64,000 nucleotides of DNA from CALEUX01 sp964608615 (GCA_964608615.1 CAZSQG010000008.1:12955-76954); one strand, 5' to 3'; counted from the first letter of the stretch, positions 43,838-53,310 are shown. Notes: generated by a model not told the origin, from the letters alone. Made by a program: numbers and translations.

Positions 43838-44074
43838 TTACTTATTGTGCGAGCCATCACAAAAAGGTTTGTTTTTTGTTTCTTTGCACATACATAAATG
43901 CTGTGTTTTACTTTCTTCTGCTGTAAAAATTAAAGGTTTAATGTTTGTTGTTTTATGTGATGCGTCACAGAATGGTTGTTTTTTTGATAAACCACATGCA
44001 CACCAGGCATAGGTTATTCCTTTTTTAAGATCAATAGCCATTGGCTGATCTCCTGCTCTTTTTGGTGTATCCAT
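43838..44074 (-). CDS. Tandem CDGSH iron-sulfur protein
   Basis: A 78-residue protein with two CDGSH (mitoNEET-like) motifs: CACGLSKKQPFCDASH and CMCKETKNKPFCDGSH. Each normally holds a 2Fe-2S cluster with three cysteines and one histidine. The first motif has Ala where Gly is usual. Tandem CDGSH proteins of this size are common in bacteria and are thought to act in redox or cluster transfer; the specific role here is unknown. Confidence 0.92.
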   Translation of the reverse strand: MDTPKRAGDQPMAIDLKKGITYAWCACGLSKKQPFCDASHKTTNIKPLIFTAEESKTQHLCMCKETKNKPFCDGSHNK

Positions 44075-44229
44075 GATTCTTGATTTAGGGGATGAGAATT
44101 ATTAGAATTTATATCAATCACTCTCAAAGATAATTATTTTTAAGATGGTATGTTTTGGATTTTTATAATAAATGTAAACCAAAGAGTAAATTTAATGAGT
44201 TACTAAGATCGGGTTCTATAACGAAATAA

Positions 44230-44306
44230 CTTGTAACTATTCAGGAGGGTTGTAAAATGATTTACATGACAAAATATTAAACGCAAAGGGCGCAAAGTTA
44301 TTTAAA
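44230..44306 (+). repeat. Dispersed repeat, copy 2
   Basis: Nearly the same ~75 bases as the reverse complement of 20299-20375. Here they are followed by a second AACGCAAAGGGCGCAAAG unit (to ~44322), making a local tandem duplication. It lies in the intergenic space between the CDGSH gene and the PurM-like gene and upstream of the latter's promoter. Confidence 0.75.
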
Positions 44307-44406
44307 CGCAAAGGGCGCAAAGTAAATTAGTAATAAACTCTATGCTTTCTTTACGATTTTCTGTGGGCTCTTTGTCGTTAATTCTACGTTGTTCAACGCC
44401 TGTCAA

Positions 44407-44438
44407 TTTGATGATGCCAAAAGATTGTATTAATTTTG
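44407..44438 (+). promoter_or_regulatory. Promoter of PurM-like gene
   Basis: TTTG at 44407-44410, a 20-base spacer and TAATTTTG at 44431-44438: an exact fit to the Bacteroidota housekeeping promoter. The start codon lies 26 bases past the -7 element. Confidence 0.65.
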
Positions 44439-44463
44439 TGTTTTAAAATAAACCATAAAAAAA

Positions 44464-45633
44464 GTGAATCCCGAATTAAGATATAACCAGCGTGGTGTTT
44501 CAGCATCCAAGGAAGATGTTCATCAGGCCATTAAGAACATTGACAAAGGGTTGTTTCCAAAAGCTTTTTGTAAAATTGTGCCCGACATACTGACTGGCGA
44601 CCCCCTATACTGTAATATTATGCATGCCGACGGGGCCGGAACAAAGTCGTCGTTGGCATATCTTTATTGGCGTGAAACAGGCGATTTATCGGTTTGGAAA
44701 GGTATAGCGCAGGATGCCATCATCATGAATCTTGATGATTTGCTTTGTGTTGGTGCAACTGAAAATATTATTCTTTCATCCACCATTGGACGAAATAAAA
44801 ATCTTATACCAGGCGAAGTTGTTTCGGCCATCATTAATGGCACCGAAGAAATTCTGTCTAAACTAAGGGATTCAGGCATTTCCATTTACTCAACTGGTGG
44901 AGAAACGGCTGATGTGGGCGATTTAGTGCGCACAATTATAGTGGATTCAACTGTAGTAGCCCGTATGAAGCGTACAGATGTGATCTCGAACCATCGCATT
45001 GAAGCCGGCGATGTAATTGTTGGTCTCTCATCATTTGGACAGGCAACTTACGAAGATAATTACAACGGTGGCATGGGCAGTAATGGGTTAACCTCAGCTC
45101 GTCATGATGTGTTTGCTAATTATCTGGCAGCAAAATACCCTGAAAGCTTCGACTCTCAGGTGCCATCGGATTTAATTTATTCGGGTAATTACTCGCTGAC
45201 TCAACAAATTGAAAATATTGGACTAGATGCCGGGAAACTTGTGTTATCGCCGACTCGTACCTACGCTCCGGTTGTGAAGAAAGTCCTGGAGAATTATCGT
45301 GCAAATATTCACGGAATGGTTCACTGTTCAGGTGGGGCCCAAACAAAAGTACTGCACTTTGTGGACAACCTTCATATTATTAAGGACAACTTGTTTGATG
45401 TGCCTCCTTTGTTTCGCATAATACAAGAATCGTCACAAACGCCATGGAGTGAGATGTATAAGGTTTTCAATATGGGTCATCGTTTCGAGTTTTATGTAAA
45501 GCCCGAACTAGCTGAAGAAATTATAGCCATTGCAGCGGCTTTTAACATTGAAGGTCGTGTGGTGGGCCGCTGTGAAACTGCCGAAAAGGCCAAGCTTACC
45601 ATCAGGAGTGGATTTGGAGAGTTTTTTTATTAG
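44464..45633 (+). CDS. Phosphoribosylformylglycinamidine cyclo-ligase-like (AIR synthase) protein
   Basis: A 389-residue PurM-family protein, of the Bacteroidota form which is longer than E. coli PurM. The glycine/aspartate ATP site is seen in MHADGAGTKSSLAYLYW, followed by QDAIIMNLDDLLCVGA, TGGETADVGDLVRT and the C-terminal MGHRFEFYV. It likely makes aminoimidazole ribotide in purine synthesis. The start codon is GTG (44464), giving NPELRYNQRGVSASKEDVH in line with relatives; no in-frame ATG suits. The RF1 gene follows. Confidence 0.88.
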   Translation: MNPELRYNQRGVSASKEDVHQAIKNIDKGLFPKAFCKIVPDILTGDPLYCNIMHADGAGTKSSLAYLYWRETGDLSVWKGIAQDAIIMNLDDLLCVGATENIILSSTIGRNKNLIPGEVVSAIINGTEEILSKLRDSGISIYSTGGETADVGDLVRTIIVDSTVVARMKRTDVISNHRIEAGDVIVGLSSFGQATYEDNYNGGMGSNGLTSARHDVFANYLAAKYPESFDSQVPSDLIYSGNYSLTQQIENIGLDAGKLVLSPTRTYAPVVKKVLENYRANIHGMVHCSGGAQTKVLHFVDNLHIIKDNLFDVPPLFRIIQESSQTPWSEMYKVFNMGHRFEFYVKPELAEEIIAIAAAFNIEGRVVGRCETAEKAKLTIRSGFGEFFY

Positions 45634-45766
45634 GTAATTAGGTTATTGATGGGAGGTGAAAAGATAATTTGTATTGATTGTTTTTTTATCTGAGCATCTC
45701 AAATATCTAATTAATCCAATTGTAATAATATCTCTAGATTCAATTATACTTATTTCAGATAAAATT

Positions 45767-46855
45767 ATGGCAATAAATAGTTCACTGCTTGAAAAACTTC
45801 AAACCATCCGGCTTCGGTTCGAAGAGATTGGTCAGCAATTAACCGACCCATTGGTTATTAGCGATACCAAGCGCTACGTGAAGCTTAACAAGGAATATAA
45901 GGATCTTGAGGATCTTGTTACTGTTTCAAAAGAATATAGAAATCTTATTGAAAACGTTCAGAGTACCAAGGCGCTTTTAAAAGAGGAAAGCGATGAGGAG
46001 ATGCGTGAAATGGCCAGGCAGGAACTCGATGAAATGGAAGAGAGCCTTCCTCGTATGGAAGAGGAAATTAAACTGTTGTTACTGCCTTCTGATCCACAGG
46101 ATAATAAAAATGCAGTGGTGGAGATTCGTGGTGGTACAGGTGGCGATGAGGCAGCCATTTTTGCAGGAGATTTGTTCCGTATGTACACTAAGTTTTGTGA
46201 GCGTAAAGGATGGCGAATGGAGGTTACCAACGTGTCTGAAGGAACTTCGGGTGGTTACAAGGAAGTTGTTTTTAATGTTTCAGGTAATGGCGTGTATGGT
46301 GTTATGAAATACGAGTCTGGTGTTCACCGGGTTCAGCGGGTTCCGCAAACTGAAACGCAGGGACGCGTGCATACATCGGCGGCATCAGTAGCTGTACTTC
46401 CCGAAGCCGAGGAGTTTGACGTTAATATCCGCATGGAAGATATACGTAAGGACACCTACTGTTCATCGGGACCGGGAGGTCAGTCGGTAAATACCACTTA
46501 CTCGGCCATTCGTTTAACGCACATACCAACCGGTATTGTTGTAACCTGTCAGGACCAGAAATCGCAGCTTAAAAACTTCGATAAGGCATTGATTGAGCTT
46601 CGTACACGAATTTATAATTTGGAATACCAGAAGTTCATGGACGAAATTGCCTCAAAACGTAAGACCATGGTTTCTACTGGCGACAGATCGGCCAAAATTA
46701 GAACGTATAACTATCCGCAGGGAAGGGTTACTGACCATCGCATAAACTTTACTCTTTACAATTTACCTTCTGTATTGGATGGTGATTTGCAAGGCCTTAT
46801 TGACAAGCTGCAAATGGAAGAAAATGCAGAGAGATTAAAGGAAAGCGAAATATAG
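45767..46855 (+). CDS. prfA: Peptide chain release factor 1
   Basis: Ends translation at UAA and UAG. The start is the ATG at 45767, giving 362 residues, the normal length; the frame is open 31 codons upstream but that part is AT-rich and unlike RF1. The stop-codon reading motif is PQT within RVPQTETQGRVHTS (residues ~193-195) and the peptidyl-tRNA hydrolysis motif GGQ is at ~237-239 in SGPGGQSVNTTYS. Follows the PurM-like gene by 133 bases. Confidence 0.96.
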   Translation: MAINSSLLEKLQTIRLRFEEIGQQLTDPLVISDTKRYVKLNKEYKDLEDLVTVSKEYRNLIENVQSTKALLKEESDEEMREMARQELDEMEESLPRMEEEIKLLLLPSDPQDNKNAVVEIRGGTGGDEAAIFAGDLFRMYTKFCERKGWRMEVTNVSEGTSGGYKEVVFNVSGNGVYGVMKYESGVHRVQRVPQTETQGRVHTSAASVAVLPEAEEFDVNIRMEDIRKDTYCSSGPGGQSVNTTYSAIRLTHIPTGIVVTCQDQKSQLKNFDKALIELRTRIYNLEYQKFMDEIASKRKTMVSTGDRSAKIRTYNYPQGRVTDHRINFTLYNLPSVLDGDLQGLIDKLQMEENAERLKESEI

Positions 46856-47124
46856 GAAGACAGAAGGGAGATAGAGATCTTTTATATTGAGAATATATTT
46901 GTTTAATAGCGTTTTTCGACATACCTTAAATCAGCAAGTCAGAGCTTTACTGTATAGTCAGTCAGACGTTATGCTTAAGTTTCAGGTTTATGTGAACCGC
47001 TGATTATTATAGTAATGCTTACGGATTTAGGAACTAAAAGAGAAAAGGACTTTTGATAAATTATTAAGATCTCATTTTTTGTATAACCCTTTTGAATTTA
47101 ATGTTTGCCTTAAATAATTGACTA

Positions 47125-47946
47125 ATGACTTCAGCCGATCTTTTTTCCCAAATTAAAGCTAAAAAAAGCTTCCTGTGTGTTGGATTGGATACCGACATTC
47201 AGAAAATTCCCCGTTTTTTGCTGGATACCACTGATCCTATTTTTGCCTTTAACAAAGAAATTATTGATGCTACTCACGATTTATCCGTAGCCTATAAACC
47301 AAACCTGGCCTTTTACGAAAGTCTTGGTGTTAATGGCTGGAATAGCCTCGAAAAAACGGTTAATTATATACGTTATAGCTATCCCAACATATTTATTATT
47401 GCTGATGCCAAACGTGGCGATATTGGCAATACCTCAAGCCTTTATGCCCGGGCCTTTTTTGAAACAATGGACTTTGATGCTGTTACAGTAGCGCCATATA
47501 TGGGTGAAGATTCCATAAAACCATTTCTTACCTATGTGGATAAGTGGATTATTTTGCTTGCTCTCACTTCAAACAAAGGGGCCGATGATTTTCAGTATAT
47601 GACCGAAAGAGGGGAGCGTCTTTTTGAGCGGGTGTTAAAGAAATCATCTCAATGGGGTAATGATGAAAATATGATGTATGTTGTTGGTGCCACACGCGCT
47701 GAGATGATTGCGGATATTCGCAAGATAATCCCCAACCATTTTTTGCTGGTTCCGGGTGTGGGTGCCCAAGGCGGTAGTCTGTCCGAAGTGGCCAAATACG
47801 GCATGAACAAACAATGTGGACTATTAGTTAATTCGTCGCGCCAGATAATTTATGCAGGTTCGGACGAGAATTTTGCACTTATGGCACGTGAGGCTGCCAT
47901 TGAGGTAAGAGACGAGATGGCTGTACTGCTTGATAAGTATTTGTAG
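47125..47946 (+). CDS. pyrF: Orotidine 5'-phosphate decarboxylase (type 2)
   Basis: Last step of UMP synthesis. The 273-residue protein is the longer type 2 form. It shows the catalytic Lys-Asp array in ADAKRGDIGNTSSLYA, FLCVGLDTDIQKIP at the N-terminus, and VPGVGAQGGSLSEV plus VNSSRQIIYAG for the phosphate site. The start ATG at 47125 matches relatives. An alpha/beta hydrolase gene follows after 65 bases. Confidence 0.94.
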   Translation: MTSADLFSQIKAKKSFLCVGLDTDIQKIPRFLLDTTDPIFAFNKEIIDATHDLSVAYKPNLAFYESLGVNGWNSLEKTVNYIRYSYPNIFIIADAKRGDIGNTSSLYARAFFETMDFDAVTVAPYMGEDSIKPFLTYVDKWIILLALTSNKGADDFQYMTERGERLFERVLKKSSQWGNDENMMYVVGATRAEMIADIRKIIPNHFLLVPGVGAQGGSLSEVAKYGMNKQCGLLVNSSRQIIYAGSDENFALMAREAAIEVRDEMAVLLDKYL

Positions 47947-48011
47947 AATCTCGATTGAGTAAACTATACTCACACAGGTTATACGACAACTTAAAAACAA
48001 ATTGTATACGT

Positions 48012-48884
48012 ATGAAAACTACATTATTTTTTATTGCCATTTTCTTTTCCTTGCTTCAATTAAGTTGCAATAATGCCCCGCAAGGCTTTAAGACCATTGA
48101 AAGAGATGGAGTTAAAATTGTGTGCCAGATGGCTGGTAGGGGCGATACTACCCTCTTATTTGTACATGGAGCATTTATTGATATGAATTATTGGAAGTCG
48201 CAGATTGAATTCTTTAAAAATAAATACAGAGTGGTAGTTATGGATTTACCTGGTCATGGAAAATCGGGGAAAAACCGCGATTTGTGGACTATGCAGGAAT
48301 ATGGGAAGGATGTTTGCGAAGTGATAAATCAATTAGAGCTAAAAAACGTAGTGATGATTGGACACTCCATGAGTGGATCAATTATTCTTGAGGCTGCTGA
48401 GAATTGCCCGGGATCAATCATAGGGTTGGTGGGAGTTGATAATTTTAAGAGTGCAGGCGCAGATGTGTCCGAAGAACTTCAGGGGCAGATTGACCAGCTT
48501 TTGGTTATGCTTGAAAAAGATTTTGCCGGCACCTCCGAGTCTTTTGCCAGGCAGGTGCTTGTATCGAACTCAACCCCTGAAATCATTGCAGGTAGGGTTA
48601 CAAACGACTTTAAAACTATGGATAAAACCATTGGTATTAAAGTGATTAAATCGGCTTTTGAATATTCAGTCCGTGATAAAGAGCTGTTGAACAGATTAAG
48701 ATTCAAGTTGAACCTGATAAATGTGGAAAACTTACCCACTGATAAATTACTTCTTGAGAAAAATGCACATTCCGGTTTCGCCGTTTTTGAGGTACATGCT
48801 ACAAGTCACTATCCTATGATTGAGAACCCAAATGAGTTCAACCAGATTCTGCATGGCATTGTTGCAACTATGGGCAAGAATTAA
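48012..48884 (+). CDS. Alpha/beta hydrolase, lipoprotein
   Basis: The start is set at the ATG giving MKTTLFFIAIFFSLLQLSC, a lipoprotein signal with the acylated cysteine near residue 18; the frame extends 19 codons further upstream. The mature part is an alpha/beta hydrolase: oxyanion HGAFIDMNYW, VVMDLPGHGKSGK, nucleophile elbow MIGHSMSGSIILE, and a late histidine in ATSHYPMIENPNEF. It may be an esterase or similar enzyme in the periplasm or at the outer membrane; the substrate is unknown. Confidence 0.85.
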   Translation: MKTTLFFIAIFFSLLQLSCNNAPQGFKTIERDGVKIVCQMAGRGDTTLLFVHGAFIDMNYWKSQIEFFKNKYRVVVMDLPGHGKSGKNRDLWTMQEYGKDVCEVINQLELKNVVMIGHSMSGSIILEAAENCPGSIIGLVGVDNFKSAGADVSEELQGQIDQLLVMLEKDFAGTSESFARQVLVSNSTPEIIAGRVTNDFKTMDKTIGIKVIKSAFEYSVRDKELLNRLRFKLNLINVENLPTDKLLLEKNAHSGFAVFEVHATSHYPMIENPNEFNQILHGIVATMGKN

Positions 48885-49050
48885 AACAAATATTCAAAGT
48901 GATTTATTTATGGGCCGGTTAAGATGGTTAGTATCGTGATAAAACATCAATAAAGAGCTTGAAGTTTTGATACTTTTAATTTGCTGAAATTCAAATATTC
49001 ATGTAACATCTGTTTTTGTTTTTTACTAACTTAGTGAAAAACTTAAACCC

Positions 49051-50328
49051 ATGACGGAAGAATTACTGCAATACCTTTGGAAATTCCGTTTATACAAACA
49101 GGGACTATACTCAACGTATGACGGGCAAGCACTGGAAATTATTCATCCGGGACTTCATAATTTTGATTCAGGCCCCGACTTCTTTAATGCTAAAGTTAAA
49201 ATTGGTGATACTCTTTGGGCCGGGAATGTTGAAATTCATCAAAAATCATCGGATTGGAACAGGCACGGTCATCACACCAATAAAGCATACGACAATGTTA
49301 TTTTGCATGTTGTGGCTCAAAACGATACAGAGGTGAGAAACTCCTCCGGTATAGTTATTCCAGCCTGGGAATTACCTGTTGAACAATATCACCTAAGAAA
49401 CTACGAATCGCTGCTTAAAAACCACCATTGGATACCATGCGAGCCCTTTCTGACTCAAGTTAACAAATTGGAGGTTAATAACTGGGTTGAGCGTATGACT
49501 ATTGAAAAACTTGAAACTAAAATGGTAGTTATACGGCAAATGCTGAATCAATATAGAAACGATTGGGATGAGGTGTTTTACGTTCTTTTAGTACGTAATT
49601 TTGGATTTGGTATTAATGGACAACCGTTTGAGCAGTTAGCCCGGCATACACCCTGGAAAATTGTGCTTAAAAATAATGATAAACTATTAAGACTGGAAGC
49701 TCTATTTCTTGGACAAGCAGGGTTTCTTTCCGATCTGATTTATGAAGATGATTATGTACGAGCTCTTCATCACGAATATTGTTTTCTTTCACAAAAATAT
49801 CAACTCAACCTGGTTCCCCAGTTTCATTGGAAGTTCTTACGACTCCGGCCTTCTAATTTTCCAACAATAAGGCTTGTGCAGTTAGCTCAATTGTTCTATC
49901 AGAGTAATGCGTTTTTTAGTCGCATACTTGCAACCGGTGATATTGAATCATTAGTTAGGCTTTTTAGTGTTGAAGCGAGCGAATATTGGAATAATCATTA
50001 CCGGCCAGGCGCAGAATCGATAAATCAATCGAAACACATGGGGAAATCATCGGTAGATTTATTAGTAATTAATACCATTATTCCACTTGTATTTGCTTAT
50101 GGCAAGCTGCGCGATAATGATTCGTTTTGTGAGAAAGCTCTGAATTGGTTGGATTCTATGAAAGCGGAAAATAATACAATCATTAATGGATGGCGAAAAA
50201 TTGGAATTTCAGCTGAAAATGCTTCGCAATCGCAAGGTCTTGTTTTTTTGAAACAACAATACTGCTTACATCATAAGTGTCTTCATTGTCGTGTTGGACA
50301 TCTGGTTATTTCAAAAAGAACAGAGTAA
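49051..50328 (+). CDS. DUF2851-family protein, unknown function
   Basis: A 425-residue protein typical of Bacteroidota DUF2851. The N-terminal half carries conserved stretches such as EIIHPGLHNFDSGPDFFNAKVKIG, WAGNVEIHQKSSDW and YDNVILHVVAQND, whose layout recalls a nuclease-like beta fold; the C-terminal half is helical and ends with a cysteine/histidine cluster (CLHHKCLHCRVG) that may bind zinc. No signal peptide. Function is not established, and I do not assign one. It lies directly upstream of the AbiE pair but is not spaced like an operon member (165 bases). Confidence 0.82.
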   Translation: MTEELLQYLWKFRLYKQGLYSTYDGQALEIIHPGLHNFDSGPDFFNAKVKIGDTLWAGNVEIHQKSSDWNRHGHHTNKAYDNVILHVVAQNDTEVRNSSGIVIPAWELPVEQYHLRNYESLLKNHHWIPCEPFLTQVNKLEVNNWVERMTIEKLETKMVVIRQMLNQYRNDWDEVFYVLLVRNFGFGINGQPFEQLARHTPWKIVLKNNDKLLRLEALFLGQAGFLSDLIYEDDYVRALHHEYCFLSQKYQLNLVPQFHWKFLRLRPSNFPTIRLVQLAQLFYQSNAFFSRILATGDIESLVRLFSVEASEYWNNHYRPGAESINQSKHMGKSSVDLLVINTIIPLVFAYGKLRDNDSFCEKALNWLDSMKAENNTIINGWRKIGISAENASQSQGLVFLKQQYCLHHKCLHCRVGHLVISKRTE

Positions 50329-50463
50329 GCTTAAGAACACCTGGCTATGGGCCTATGCCGGACGAGTGAGAATATATTGTATATGTTGCTATAACCAACT
50401 AATTCCAATAGCAAATTATGCATACTTATTCTTATAATATTCAACTATCTCTACAAAAACTAC

Positions 50464-50471
50464 TATATTTG
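50464..50471 (+). promoter_or_regulatory. -7 promoter element of the AbiE pair
   Basis: TATATTTG matches TAnnTTTG and lies 23 bases before the antitoxin start codon. The -33 region is weak, as might suit a repressed toxin-antitoxin promoter; no clear operator repeat was found. Confidence 0.45.
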
Positions 50472-50493
50472 TGTCGAAGTTAAATAATAAAAG

Positions 50494-51117
50494 ATGGAGA
50501 AACTTGAGCAAATTGGAGTAATTCCCGTGGATTATGCCGTTCTGCGTACATTGTATTCGGATTACAGTTTTCCACGCAATAAAATTGCCAGGCTCGAGCA
50601 AGAAGGTGAAATCATTCGTGTGAAACGAGGGATGTATGTTGTATCCCCAAATGTTAGTAAACAATTATTATCCATTGAGCTGATTGCCAATCATATTTAT
50701 GGCCCATCGTACGTGTCTAAGGAAAGTGCTTTACGCTACCACGGGTTAATACCTGAACAAGTATATACTGTGACCTCTATGACCACCAATCGTTCCAAGA
50801 AATTCGAAAATGCGATTGGCAATTTTGATTATATAACAGTTGAGTGGAAGTATTATTCTATAGGTGTAATTCAACAAACAATTGAAAAGAGTTACACCTT
50901 CTTAATCGCTTCGCCTGAAAAAGCCTTATGCGATATGATCACTGTAACCCCCTGGTTAAGAATTCAATCTGAAAAAGCCTTAAAGATTTATCTAGAGGAT
51001 GATTTGCGATTTGAAATGACTGCATTAAAAAATATGAATTCGGATATTGTCAGAGAGTGTTTAGAGGCAGGAAAAAAAAAGGAAATGCTTAAGTTATTAT
51101 TGAAACTATTACGGTAA
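50494..51117 (+). CDS. AbiEi-like antitoxin (type IV toxin-antitoxin)
   Basis: A 207-residue protein with an N-terminal winged helix (LRTLYSDYSFPRNKIARLEQEGEIIRVKRGMYVV) followed by a body with the AbiEi pattern ELIANHIYGPSYVSKESALRYHGLIPE and KSYTFLIASPEKALCDMI. AbiEi acts as antitoxin and as transcriptional repressor of its own operon by binding inverted repeats at the promoter. It is the first gene, with the nucleotidyltransferase toxin 15 bases downstream. Length and order match known abiE systems, which cause phage-infected cells to stop growing. Confidence 0.85.
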   Translation: MEKLEQIGVIPVDYAVLRTLYSDYSFPRNKIARLEQEGEIIRVKRGMYVVSPNVSKQLLSIELIANHIYGPSYVSKESALRYHGLIPEQVYTVTSMTTNRSKKFENAIGNFDYITVEWKYYSIGVIQQTIEKSYTFLIASPEKALCDMITVTPWLRIQSEKALKIYLEDDLRFEMTALKNMNSDIVRECLEAGKKKEMLKLLLKLLR

Positions 51118-51132
51118 TAAAATAATACACGA

Positions 51133-51957
51133 ATGAATGTATTCGAAGAAATGCTAGCGCGGTACGATATTGCAACCAGTGAGCAAAAAAGAAATGCGAC
51201 TCATGAAGTAATGCAGGAAATAACACTTGCCGGATTATATAGAGGAGGGTTTTTCGATAAAGCGGCTTTTTATGGCGGGACTTGCTTAAGAATTTTTCAT
51301 AATTTACCTCGGTTTAGTGAGGATATGGATTTTTCTCTTGTGGGAAAGGATGAGCAATTTAATTTGGAGAGCTACTTTTCTTCAATCACGGAGGAATTCC
51401 AAGCTGCAGGTAGGGATGTTTTTATAACGAGAAAAGTGAAAATGAAAGAAACAAAGATAGAATCTGCGTTTTTAAAAGATAATTCAGCGATATATGATGT
51501 TAAATTCAAGACGGAAAAGGACATCAAAATAAAGATAGAAGTGGATATAGATCCTCCCCTGGGATTCACAACCGAGCAGAAATTGTCTTTGATGCCATTC
51601 TCCTTTATGACCCGTTGCTTTACGTTATCGGGTTTGTATGCCGGCAAAATGCATGCCTTACTATTTCGAAATTGGAAACGCAGGGTGAAGGGCAGGGATT
51701 GGTATGATTTTGAGTGGTATGTTAGGCATAATGTCCCCCTTGATTTTGCTCATTTCCTAACCAGGGCTAAAGAGTTTAACAGTGTGAATATGGACCAGGA
51801 TGCTTTTGTTGAGATGCTTAAGAAAAGACTTGGTTCTACGGATATTAAAATGGTAAAGCGCGATGTTCTCCCCTTTGTTCAAAACCCCAAAGAGTTGGAC
51901 ATTTGGTCGAATGATTATTTTCTTCAGTTGGTTGATAGAATTAGGTACTTGCCGTAA
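51133..51957 (+). CDS. AbiEii nucleotidyltransferase toxin
   Basis: A 274-residue member of the AbiEii/AbiGii nucleotidyltransferase toxin family. The catalytic start is FYGGTCLRIFHNLPRFSEDMDFSL with the paired aspartates in SEDMDFS; a third acidic strand is IKIEVDIDPPLG. The SGLYAGKMHALLFRNWKRRVKGRDWYDFEWYV stretch is the family's C-terminal conserved region. Some relatives add nucleotides to tRNA 3' ends, blocking translation; the target here is not shown. The toxin/antitoxin pair appears complete and is probably active. Confidence 0.88.
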   Translation: MNVFEEMLARYDIATSEQKRNATHEVMQEITLAGLYRGGFFDKAAFYGGTCLRIFHNLPRFSEDMDFSLVGKDEQFNLESYFSSITEEFQAAGRDVFITRKVKMKETKIESAFLKDNSAIYDVKFKTEKDIKIKIEVDIDPPLGFTTEQKLSLMPFSFMTRCFTLSGLYAGKMHALLFRNWKRRVKGRDWYDFEWYVRHNVPLDFAHFLTRAKEFNSVNMDQDAFVEMLKKRLGSTDIKMVKRDVLPFVQNPKELDIWSNDYFLQLVDRIRYLP

Positions 51958-52565
51958 TATTGAATCCAATTATTACTGTTTTTTCAGCATAAGATACAGT
52001 TTTGAAGCCACTAGGGGCGTGCAGATTGTTCATCTCACTGAAAAACATTACATATAGGTATCAATAAGGATATTCATTTAATGTTTTATTGTTGTTATGA
52101 TGACTTATTATTATCTCACAATGCAGCTGTTAAACAAAAACAACATTATGAATAATAAAAAAAATAAAACCATAGCGTTATATGCTGTGATTGCTTATTT
52201 CTAGGGTTTTTAACGTGGTGTAAATTAGGTTTGTATATTTATTTTCCTGTTTCTATTGTTGTTTTGTAATAATTGTTTTTCGGGTATTTAATTGAAGTAT
52301 AAAAAAAAGAATTGAAAAAAACATAAAAATTATAGTAACCTATTGCTTGTTTTTGAGTACAAGACAAAATGTAATTAGTTGAAAGTAGAAGATGTTTGCT
52401 TTCTTAATGTATTGCTTTAAATCTATAAGTTGGGGCTGACTAGTTGTTTGTTAAAACATTATGTTTAAGGGTTTAGTCAAAGACTGAATCTTAGTTAGTC
52501 ATTATAATATCTGCGGATTTTAGGTATTAGTTAACGCTGTAATATTTATCCTACCTACCCTAAAT
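51958..52565. other. 608-base AT-rich intergenic region, no supported gene
   Basis: Separates the AbiE pair from the barrel genes. A start-like stretch near 52149 encodes only 18 residues (a hydrophobic N-terminus) before a stop and may be the remnant of a signal peptide. I found no promoter pair or terminator that I would defend. Confidence 0.35.
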
Positions 52566-53310
52566 ATGAAGCGCATAGGCGTATTATTAATTATTCTATT
52601 GATTTTTTCATTAAGCATACGTGCCCAATATGAAGAAGATCTTATGTTTGGAGTTAAGATAGGGGCTGCCCTTACCAATATCTCCAATACTTCGTTTATG
52701 ATTGTGAGTGAAGACTATTATGTTGGATACACGTTTAAAGAAGAAGCATTAATCAGGCCTGCTGCCGGATTATTTGTGAACTACCGTATCAACTCATCAG
52801 ACTTTGCGTTAGAGGGGCAACTGAACTACTATCAGCTATCATCTGACCTTGTATACTCCGATATTCATAATTTTAAGTATACGTGTGGGTTTCAATATAG
52901 CTATCTGGGTTTTGGTGCATACATAAAAAGATATATTACCCATGGATTAAATATGGGTGTTGGGATGCGTTTTGGTTTCAATCTTACACCCGAAAAGATG
53001 ACTTATACTTCTAATTCACAGGAGATAGAGTGGGGTGAAGATAATAATCCCCCCGTCGACTCTGAGACACAGGCTGATATGCAGAGCGTTATAAAAGGAC
53101 GAAACTTAACAGAGGTGGGAATGATTCTGAGTTATGAATTTGCCTGTGGCTTAAGTGTGGGTCTGGGATATCACCATGGTTTAAGTGATGTTATAGAAAC
53201 ACTTGTTAACCGACANNNNNNNNNNCATAAATAAGACATCATCTATTCAATTCTCGGTTGGTTGGGCTATTTCGGTTGATAAATCAAAAAAGGACAAACG
53301 GCGCAGGTGA
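52566..53310 (+). CDS. PorT-like outer-membrane beta-barrel protein A (interrupted by assembly gap)
   Basis: Signal peptide KRIGVLLIILLIFSLSIRA, then a barrel starting QYEEDLMFGVKIGAALTNIS. Ten N at 53216-53225 break the frame; past the gap the correct frame begins at 53227 and ends at TGA 53308-53310. It reads INKTSSIQFSVGWAIS and a Lys/Arg-rich tail, which aligns with SRSIQFTIGWAIS in the neighbouring paralogue. So the gene continues to 53310 and the apparent stop right after the gap is false. Barrel strands are spaced about every 15-20 residues. It precedes a paralogue by 106 bases. Confidence 0.8.
53216..53225. other. Assembly gap (10 N) in barrel gene A
   Basis: A run of exactly ten N. 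The paralogous protein has about eight to ten residues in this place (NPYNFSECRNN), so the true missing length is probably a multiple of three around 24-30 bases. Confidence 0.9.

Noticed and set aside
52149..52203. 18-codon frame with a hydrophobic start
   Set aside because: Too short and without a partner; could be a dead signal peptide, but there is no evidence of translation.
53226..53234. Stop codon directly after the gap in barrel gene A
   Set aside because: Caused by the placeholder length of the N run; the frame past the gap that matches the paralogue continues to 53310.
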